Source: Alternaria dauci (taxonomy: Eukaryota > Ascomycota > Dothideomycetes > Pleosporales > Pleosporaceae). From it: a stretch of DNA of 64,000 nt. A program made the position numbers and the translations under genes. The stretch is from contig NC_091272.1 of NCBI RefSeq assembly GCF_042100115.1, positions 6,510,001 to 6,574,000 on the forward strand, read 5' to 3'. This document shows, in pieces, positions 56,594-64,000 of this stretch (its first letter is position 1; each line of letters opens with the position of its first letter). The notes under the pieces were generated by a model. The model searched no databases and was not told the DNA's origin. It saw only the letters and a list, made by a program, of their open reading frames with translations.

Positions 56594-58514
56594 ATGGCGG
56601 AATTGTACGATCAATCGCGGAACGACGCCTTGCAACGTCTTAACCAAACACTACTCCAGATCGACCCCTATATCCTACCTCCATATCCCAACCTCTCCAT
56701 CGTCTCCGGACCATTAGATCCCCCACTACTCCAATTGACCCTGTCACAACTACTCCGGAAACAAGTCGACTGCTACCCGGAGAATGAAGCTGTTGTCATT
56801 CCCTGGACTGGCGCGCGGTGGACGTACCAGCAGCTATGGGACGAGTCGAGTTTGCTAGCAAGAGCGTTGCTGAAGGAGGGTGTGAGACCGAGAGATAGGA
56901 TAGGAATCATGAGCGGTAACTGCGAGAAGTATATTGCATTATTCTTTGCCTGCGCAAGGGTAGGTGGTATCTGTGTTACGCTCAACAACACGTATACGGC
57001 GACAGAGATGGAGTACGCGCTGAAGCATACAAGTAAGTTTTCTTGACGTATGGCAGAGGAGAAAGAGACTGACCAAAGCAGAATGTAGGGTACTCTTCAC
57101 AACTCCCACAATTGCGCGCTTCGACAACGGACCGTTGCTGGAGAAGCTCAGCCAACCCGATGTCGCATCCACACTGCCAGACCTCAAGACTGTATGTCTG
57201 ATACGCGGCCAACACGACAGCTTCGTCAGCTACTCGTCCTTGATCGAAGGGGCCCAATATATTCCCGAGCACATCCTGGATATCTTCGATAGCATAATAA
57301 GTCCCTACGACGTTGCGAATCTCCAATTCACAAGTGGCAGCACCGGAAATCCAAAGGCTGCCATGTTGACGCACCAGTAAGCATCTCTTCTTCTGCTCGA
57401 CGGGCGCGCGACTGACACCATTTAGCAACCTGATCAACAACTCGCGCTTCATAGGCGACCGCATGGATCTCACACCCAACGATGTCCTCTGCTGCCCGCC
57501 GCCTCTCTTCCATTGCTTCGGTCTCACCCTCGGTCTGCTTGCTTGCCTCACACACGGCGCGAAGATTGTCTTCCCAGCCGAATCTTTCGATCCCGTCGCC
57601 TGCATGCGCGCGATTGACGCAGAACGCTGCACAGCTCTACACGGTGTACCCGCTATGATGGAGTCTATAATGGATGTTCCGCGACCAGAGGGCTGGACAA
57701 GTGAGCTTAGGACGGGCATTGTGGCCGGCAGTCCAGTGCCCAAGTGGCTCATGGAGCGCATGGTCAACGAGCTCAACATGTCGGACTTTACATCTTCGTA
57801 TGGGCTTACCGAAGCGAGCCCTACTGTGTTCAACGCGCACACGCACGATTCGCTGCATGCGCGGTTGACTACTGTTGGAACGGTATTGCCTCATGCGCGG
57901 GTCAAGATCGTGGACCATCAGGATCGCATCGTGCCGATTGGTGTGAGGGGCGAGCTCTGCGTCGCGGGATACCAAATCTGTCGCGGCTACTGGGAGAATC
58001 CTGAGAAGACGGCTGAACTCATCGTGCACGACGAGTATGGCGAGCCGTGGCTACACACTGGTGACGAGGCAGTCTTGGATGTAGATGGGTACTGCACCAT
58101 CACCGGACGGTTCAAGGATATCATCATCCGAGGTGGGTATCTCCCTGTAATCAGCACATCTCCCGTGACATGCGTACTAACAGCATGCTAGGAGGCGAAA
58201 ACATCTACCCCCTAGAGATCGAAGAACGTCTCGTCGCACACCCGTCAATCACGCGCGCTATCGTCGTCGGCGTCTCACACCCCCGCTACGTGGAAGTGCC
58301 CGCTGCCTTCCTCCAACACGAGCCTGATACGGACAAGCCAGACTTAGCAGAGGTGCAGGCATGGGTGCGCAAGGTGCTGGGCAGGCACAAGGCACCGGTG
58401 CACATCTTCTGGCTCGGAGAGGACTGTGATGGTGAAGTGCCGCTGACGGGTAGTGGTAAGATCAAGAAGTTTGTGCTGAGAGATGTTGCCGAGGGATTGT
58501 TGAAAGGGCGTTGA
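56594..58514 (+). CDS. sidI: SidI-type acyl-CoA ligase
   Basis: Exons 56594-57032, 57082-57376, 57426-58132 and 58192-58514 give 587 residues. It is an ANL ligase with AMP signature TSGSTGNPKAAMLTH near 230, YGLTE near 369, RGGENIYP (joined across intron 3) and the catalytic Lys in PLTGSGKIKK near 567. In A. fumigatus SidI makes mevalonyl-CoA for fusarinine; here the same or a related acyl-CoA would feed the neighbouring SidF-type enzyme. The N-terminus holds RLNQTLLQI (15-23), a weak PTS2-like match, as reported for SidI; the C-terminus KGR is not PTS1. Confidence 0.9.
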
Positions 58515-58942
58515 TCACGAGGTGGGAAGGTCACGTGCAGACGTGCCGCGGTCGAAATTTAGCGTGTCAGACTTCAGCGCCCGCGGACAGGCTTCATCTG
58601 TTTTATCGCAACACCTTTATTGTTCTTGTATCAATTACATATTTGTTGATCTCGCATATCAGTCCAATGTCTCTGTATCCTCTTGACCGTCCGGCGGCGC
58701 ACTGCAAGTCGTCTCTGTCTGCAGGCACTTGATGATCCTCGGAGGACGCACAACACACGTCATGGTATCGTCAAAGCTACACCATTGCCAATGCTTCCTC
58801 CTGGCGCACGCGACGCGGCCGGCCAATGAAGCGCCCGCCATTACATCAACCCGTCATGATTATTGACTGGACAGGCATAAACAGCACCGCGTGCCTCCAC
58901 GTGCTCACCACTCGCGCCGCACCTCCTGCCTGCTGTTAAGAC
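58515..58942. other. Intergenic
   Basis: No gene or GATA motif is supported; it holds the upstream region of the Rieske oxidoreductase. Confidence 0.5.
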
Positions 58943-60778
58943 ATGTCGCTGTCTGCTCCTCGTCTCCTCCACTCTCCTCTCCTACGCAACACCGCACGTG
59001 TATCCTCGGTACGTCTAGCGCCATACAGCAGAATTGCACCCCGCCTGCAGCCAGTGCCCAAGTACCTTTTTGCGAGACAGCGAGCGAATATGGCGACGCT
59101 GAGCAGTGACGCGTCGGTGGCTACGGCCAAGACATCCGACCCAAAGCACTTCATGTACACCAGCGGAGAGACTGATCCCGTCTGGATCCATCAATTGCCG
59201 TACAAGAACATACCCAAGTTCCCCAAGCTGGACAAGGACCTCGAGACGGACGTGTGCATCGTCGGCGCGGGCATCTCTGGTGTCTCAGTGGCCTACGAGC
59301 TCGTAACTCGCGGGCTGAACGTCGTCTTGATCGAGGGCCGCGAGGTACTCTCAGGCGAAACTGGACGTACGAGCGGCCACCTTGCCAACGACCTTGACGA
59401 CGGCTACACGGAGATTGCGAAGAAGCACGGAGACAAGGGCGCAAGGGCGGCTGCAGAGTCGCATACCTGGGCGCTCAACCGCGTTGGCGAGATCTCAAAG
59501 CAGCTCGGCATCGAGTGCGAATACCGCCATCTCCCCGGCTACGACTTCTCTCAGTACCCGAAGAGCTCCAAAGACCATGCGAGCGACATCAAGACTTTGA
59601 TTGAGGACGGCAACAAGGCCAAGGAGCTTGGTATCGTGACGGAATACAAGGAGGGGTTCAAGCTCAAGGGCTGGGAGGGCAGCATCGATCAGAGCGACGC
59701 TGTCATCTACCCTCAGCAGGCGACGTTCCACCCCACCAAGTACGTCGTCGGCGTTCTCGACTTCCTCAAGCAGCAGCCCAACTTCTCGTGTTACACCAAC
59801 ACCCGATGCATTGACGTGAAGGAGAAGGGTGTAGAGATCTTGGGCCTGGGCCACAAGGACGTATATGTCCAGACCGCCGACGGAAACACGATCAAGTGTG
59901 CCGATGCCGTCGAAGCAACGTGCGTGCCGCTGCAGAAGCTGTCCGTCATCGCCGAGGAGGAATACTACCGCACCTACTGCATCGCCATCCGCGTACCCAA
60001 GGGCTCGGTCGAAGACGCCCTCTTCTACGATTCGGCTGAAATCTACAAGTACGTCCGCCTCACCGAGTGCGACGCAAACGACGACTACATGGTCGTGGGA
60101 GGTGGCGACCACAAGGTCGGCCAAGCTGACACTGTCGCACCCTTCAAGGAGCTCGAAGAATGGACCCGCGCCCGCTTCCCGCAAGCAACCACAATCGACT
60201 ACAAGTGGAGCGGCCAGGTCTTTGAGCCAGTCGACTACATGGCTTTCATCGGCAAGAACCAGGGCAACAAACACATTTACATCATCACCGGTGACTCGGG
60301 CAACGGCCTCACTCACGGTGTCCTAGCGGGTAAACTCATTGCGGATTCCATCACTCAGCAACCCAATGACTGGATCTCGGCTTACGATCCTAAACGTCTG
60401 GCGTCCATTGCAAAGTCTGCTACCAGCATGATAAGCCACGACCTGCAAATCAACGCACAGTACAAGCGCTACGCTCAGTCGGATATCAAGGATATTGAAG
60501 ACCTTGTGCCGGGCGAGGGCGGTGTTCTCAACACCAACCCTACGAAGCCTCTGGCTGTTTACAAGGATGAGGGCGGTCAGATACACAAGTTCTCGGCGCT
60601 GTGCCCGCATCTCAAGGGTGTGGTGTGCTGGAATAGTACAGAGAAGAGTTGGGACTGCCCCGTGCACGGGTCAAGGTTTAGCAAGGACGGCGTGCAGCTT
60701 TGCGGACCGTCGAAGATGGGCTTGACGCCTGCAGATGCGAGTGGGGAGCAGATGCAGGAAAGGGCTCTTAAGGTTTGA
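58943..60778 (+). CDS. FAD-dependent oxidoreductase with Rieske domain
   Basis: One exon of 611 residues. A basic, Ser/Arg-rich N-terminus (about 1-45) looks like a mitochondrial presequence. A DAO-type FAD domain follows (VCIVGAGISGVSVAYEL near 105, GDSGNGLTHGVLAGKL near 450), then a C-terminal Rieske [2Fe-2S] domain with CPHLKG near 552 and CPVHGSRF near 571, so both Cys-His pairs are present. It resembles bacterial and fungal DAO-Rieske proteins of unknown substrate, probably amine or sugar-acid oxidation. It lies after the cluster, and nothing ties it to iron. Confidence 0.9.
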   Translation: MSLSAPRLLHSPLLRNTARVSSVRLAPYSRIAPRLQPVPKYLFARQRANMATLSSDASVATAKTSDPKHFMYTSGETDPVWIHQLPYKNIPKFPKLDKDLETDVCIVGAGISGVSVAYELVTRGLNVVLIEGREVLSGETGRTSGHLANDLDDGYTEIAKKHGDKGARAAAESHTWALNRVGEISKQLGIECEYRHLPGYDFSQYPKSSKDHASDIKTLIEDGNKAKELGIVTEYKEGFKLKGWEGSIDQSDAVIYPQQATFHPTKYVVGVLDFLKQQPNFSCYTNTRCIDVKEKGVEILGLGHKDVYVQTADGNTIKCADAVEATCVPLQKLSVIAEEEYYRTYCIAIRVPKGSVEDALFYDSAEIYKYVRLTECDANDDYMVVGGGDHKVGQADTVAPFKELEEWTRARFPQATTIDYKWSGQVFEPVDYMAFIGKNQGNKHIYIITGDSGNGLTHGVLAGKLIADSITQQPNDWISAYDPKRLASIAKSATSMISHDLQINAQYKRYAQSDIKDIEDLVPGEGGVLNTNPTKPLAVYKDEGGQIHKFSALCPHLKGVVCWNSTEKSWDCPVHGSRFSKDGVQLCGPSKMGLTPADASGEQMQERALKV

Positions 60779-61078
60779 GCGGGCGATGCTGGTGGTGTTG
60801 CATTCTTGCAAAGTAGTATACTGACCATGCAAAAGAACAAACTCATTCTCGTCGTCAGATGCTCTGCTGAACCACACTCACTTCTTGCCGTGATGATCAT
60901 GAGTGACAATCATCTATTTCCACCTTCACTCTCACCTCCATCCCTACGACCACGGCATCACAATATCCCGCTCTCATTTACGCGTAGTATTCTCGAACTC
61001 AGATTTCTTTTACCACCCTCACCCTAGACCAACCTACACGAACGACTCCGTCTCCATCCCCTCCATACAAACCCCAAG
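60779..61078. other. Intergenic
   Basis: A CA/CT-rich leader precedes the next gene; no other feature is seen. Confidence 0.5.
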
Positions 61079-62282
61079 ATGGCGACCTCCACCCCCAATC
61101 GCCGCACCTTCCAACGCCCTGCTCGCGCCCAAAGCGTCCAAAGCATACGCTCTGACTCGTCCTTCACTACACCGCGTCCGACACCCCCTCCACCACCACC
61201 TCAGCGACTCGGTCGCGGCGTCCGCGCTACCAGCATCGCCAGTGAAGTAGCATCACCCTCTGTCGCCGATACCACAGATGACAAGGGCGAGAAGAGAGCT
61301 GGTGTCAGGGTACTCCCGGCGCATTATGTTCTCCCGCCAACGTACCCCAGTCCGTTTGAGGGAAGTCTGGAGAGGAGTTTGGATGCGGTTCAAGAGTGGG
61401 GACGTCTTTGTATCTCTGATCATGGGGTTACGCCGGGTAAGTACCGTTGTTTCCTTTCCCCCTGGTTACGAAACTATATGCGGCGTAGTGGAGAAACTGA
61501 CCTTTGTCGGCCTCATCTCGTCAGGTCTACAGAAGATCATCGACACGCTGCTCAAGCCCGTGGATAGTACAACAAACTGGCCAGCGCTCTTCCAATCTCT
61601 TCACGCCAACACGCCGGAACTCGCTCGTTATATAACCGAAGAACTACTCTTCCTACTCACGCGTACCCTCCTCCCAGAGCAAATCGCAGAAAACAGAGCC
61701 CTAATGGCACGTCTCTACAACGCAAAAAAACAACTCGCTATGCGCCTCGTCTTGCGCTACGATATGCTTCGTGAATGGAAAATGGAAGCAGGCACACATC
61801 ATCGCGATCAAGCTGTTACTGTAGCATCGGAACCACCACCATCCTTGTCGCGAGTCAAAGAGCCTGTAGCACCAGTATACGTGAGCGCAGGCACCAAAAC
61901 AAAATTCCCATATAGACGCGCCCTCCTGCCCAACATAATACCGACTTTGATCACAGCGCCAGCAGGTGGCTTCACGACGCACGGCGTGCGTGAGCGGATG
62001 AAACATCACGTCACAGATTTAGACAGCTATCTCTTGCTAGGGGACGAGCAGGTAGCGGGGTGGCGAGGCGTGAGGTTAATGGCGATGGTGTGTCAGGTGG
62101 TGTTGCATTGGCAGTGGTTGAGGCAGAATAATGCGGTGCTGGATGATATGGAGGTGCATGGGTGGGAGGACTTGGAGGGCAAGGCGGATGAGTCGGGGTG
62201 GATTGCTGAGGATGTGAAGAGGAATACTGTGGGTGGGGGAGGGAGGAGGGAGAGGGCGGTGGTGGTTAGGGAGGAGGAGTGA
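61079..62282 (+). CDS. Unknown protein, proline-rich N-terminus
   Basis: Exons 61079-61436 and 61525-62282 join to 371 residues. The first 60 are basic and Pro/Ser-rich (TPRPTPPPPPPQR). The rest is helical, with no catalytic motif that I recognise. The tail is Gly-rich and ends in acids. The intron (61437-61524) has a canonical GTAAGT donor and restores GLQKIIDTLLKPVDS. No signal peptide or clear membrane segment is seen. The family is not recognised. Confidence 0.7.
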
Positions 62283-62375
62283 AGGGAGGAGGGGCTGGAT
62301 ATGGTAGTTTGATGGCTGATGTATATGTCTGATCTGTTCTGAAAGAAGCTAAGACCGGACGACGTACGTCGCGTG

Positions 62376-64000
62376 CTACAAAGCGTTTTGTCGGTGTACG
62401 CTGCTGTTCCTGCTCCAGCGACGGAACGTCTTGCCTTTCTTCCAGAACAATATACCGAACAAGCACCACAGCGTAATGAGACCTGCGTTCGTCATGATGG
62501 GCGGAATGAATCTAATCTCGTTAGTCATGGCAGATTGCGTATTGAGACGCTCAAAACTTACCCATCCTCTATGCTCCAAGGCGTAATAAACTTGCCAAAC
62601 CCATAGCCCCACAGATTCTTATTGATAGTGATGGCGACCATCAAAGACCCCGCTACAGGCTTGTAAGAGTCAATGGCATAGGTACTGACGATACCGGGTA
62701 GAGCTGCGACTTGGATTCCAGCACAAGTGTAACCAATGATGATGATGGCCTCCCACGGCCACTTGCGCTCGTAGCCTATGGCGACAACAATATTGCCAAT
62801 AAGCATTATGACGACATAGGGTATCATGGCCGGCAAGCGCATCTCCGGCTCGCGAATCCCATTGTTCTTCCTCGTGCTTCTCGCAGAGACCCAGTCGCTG
62901 AGTGGACCTGCTGTAAAGAGTCCGATAAAGGCGCCGACCATGATAGCGAAGTTGGTGAAGCCGACGGTCATGGGCTTGAAGTTGTACGGCGGTAAAGCGA
63001 GGACTTGACTCTGTGTGAGGTTGATGGTGAGAAAGCTAGAGCACGACCAACTGACGACGAAAGCGGCGAATTCGACAATCGGGAAGGCGAACAACTTCCA
63101 AGGGACCCAGAGGTCAAGGAAGATGGAACGGAAGGGGTGGGCGTTTGGTTGAAACACCTTCCATTGCCATTTGCTGGGCTTACCACGTCCCAGGAAGGGA
63201 TCACGCTGTGCGGTCTCCGAGGCCTCCAGACCGGTGGTACTAGGGAGGATAGAGTTGGCGGTATTGATGTGGTGAATTTGATTTGCTTCCTTTTCAGAAT
63301 CAGAGCTGTTGGTCTCTTCCCGGGTAGTCGCTTTCGTCTTCTCTTCGATGGAACTGCCACTCTTCTGCCCAGCGTGCTCGGGCAAAGCACGCTTGAACCT
63401 TGTTTCAGGAAACATGAACACCACCATGAAGAACGAAAGGGCCAAGATGGCAGTGTTAAGCCACCAGAAGCTGCGCCAGCCGACCGTCTCGGTCATCGAT
63501 CCAGATACGATAGGACCGACCATGAGCGAGCCCATGTACACGACCCAGTACAGAGTATTCCACTTCCCGCGGTCGTGCAGGAAGAAGATGTCGGCGATGA
63601 CCTCAGGCATGATGGTCTCAGCTGGCCCAGCACCGATACCATTGACGATGCAGGCGCCCATGAAGGAGTTGTAGGAGTTGGACCTGGCACGCCATATCGA
63701 TGTACCGACGTTGATGAGTTGGGATGCGAGATAGACGGGGCGACGACCGAAAGACGTGCTGATAGGTACCCTAGAGATTGCTTGTTAACCTTTGAGTCCG
63801 ATGATGCAATGTGTGTACCTACCAGATGAAATTACTGAATCCGAGGACCAGGATACATACGCCAGTGAATTGCACTGCTCCCGCCAGATCGGTGTTGAAA
63901 GCTTCGATGAGTGCTGGAAACATAGGTGCCAGAGCTAGCGGTCCAAATCCTTGCGTAAATGTAACCATGGACGCTGAGATGATACATGCTAGCTTCCACC
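62376..64000 (-). CDS. MFS transporter, 5' end beyond window
   Basis: Exons 64000(partial)-63823, 63770-62562 and 62511-62376 join in frame for 507 codons. Several membrane helices and the motif GIGAGPAETI are visible, with a hydrophilic loop (about KSGSSIEEKTKATTREE) between the sixth and seventh helices, as in fungal DHA1/HOL1-type drug or polyamine transporters. The gene runs off the right edge, so the first helix and start codon are missing. The last exon ends WSRNSSVHRQNAL. The substrate is unknown. Confidence 0.85.

Overview
The window is nuclear DNA of a filamentous ascomycete. Genes are split by many short introns (about 47-70 bases, mostly GT-AG with CTAAC-like branch sites). There are no operons or ribosome binding sites, coding density is moderate, and the gene families are typically fungal (GH12, MirB-type siderophore permease, tyrosinase, F-box/LRR proteins). 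The mix resembles a Dothideomycete of the Pleosporales, but that placement is an inference from gene style, not a proof. All gene models below were spliced by hand; the stated exons join in frame unless I say otherwise.

Left part (1-39 kb), mostly unrelated single genes: a histidine phosphatase; an amino-acid permease; an F-box-like protein; a 3.6 kb gene-poor stretch with a degenerate repeat; a 116-residue unknown protein; a Ser/Thr kinase; a secreted GH12 glucanase; a secreted astacin metalloprotease with a GC-AG intron; a MirB-type siderophore-iron permease; a conserved unknown protein; tRNA-Glu; a GT8 glycosyltransferase; a membrane-anchored aspartic-protease-like protein with a frame break at its signal peptide; a cytochrome P450; a perfect-looking 33-base inverted repeat; a tyrosinase; an F-box/LRR protein; and a small cysteine-rich secreted protein.

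Central block (39.1-58.5 kb), an extracellular hydroxamate siderophore cluster: an NPS6/SidD-type NRPS (A-T-C-T-T-C, with a duplicated carrier domain), a GNAT acetyltransferase, a full-size ABC exporter, a diverged SidA-like flavoprotein, a SidF-type acyltransferase ending in the peroxisomal signal SKL, and a SidI-type acyl-CoA ligase. The likely flow is: ligase makes the acyl-CoA, SidF transfers it to N5-hydroxyornithine (probably in peroxisomes), the NRPS joins the units, the GNAT may N-acetylate the product, the ABC protein exports it, and the permease at 20 kb re-imports the iron complex.

Eleven exact copies of ATCWGATAA, the published consensus for SreA-type iron-repressing GATA factors, were found by eye. 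All lie upstream of these siderophore genes: four in the NRPS/GNAT divergent promoter, five before the ligase, and two before the permease. This ties the permease, 19 kb away, to the cluster as one inferred iron regulon.

Right end (58.9-64 kb): a Rieske/FAD oxidoreductase, an unknown protein and an MFS transporter cut by the window edge.
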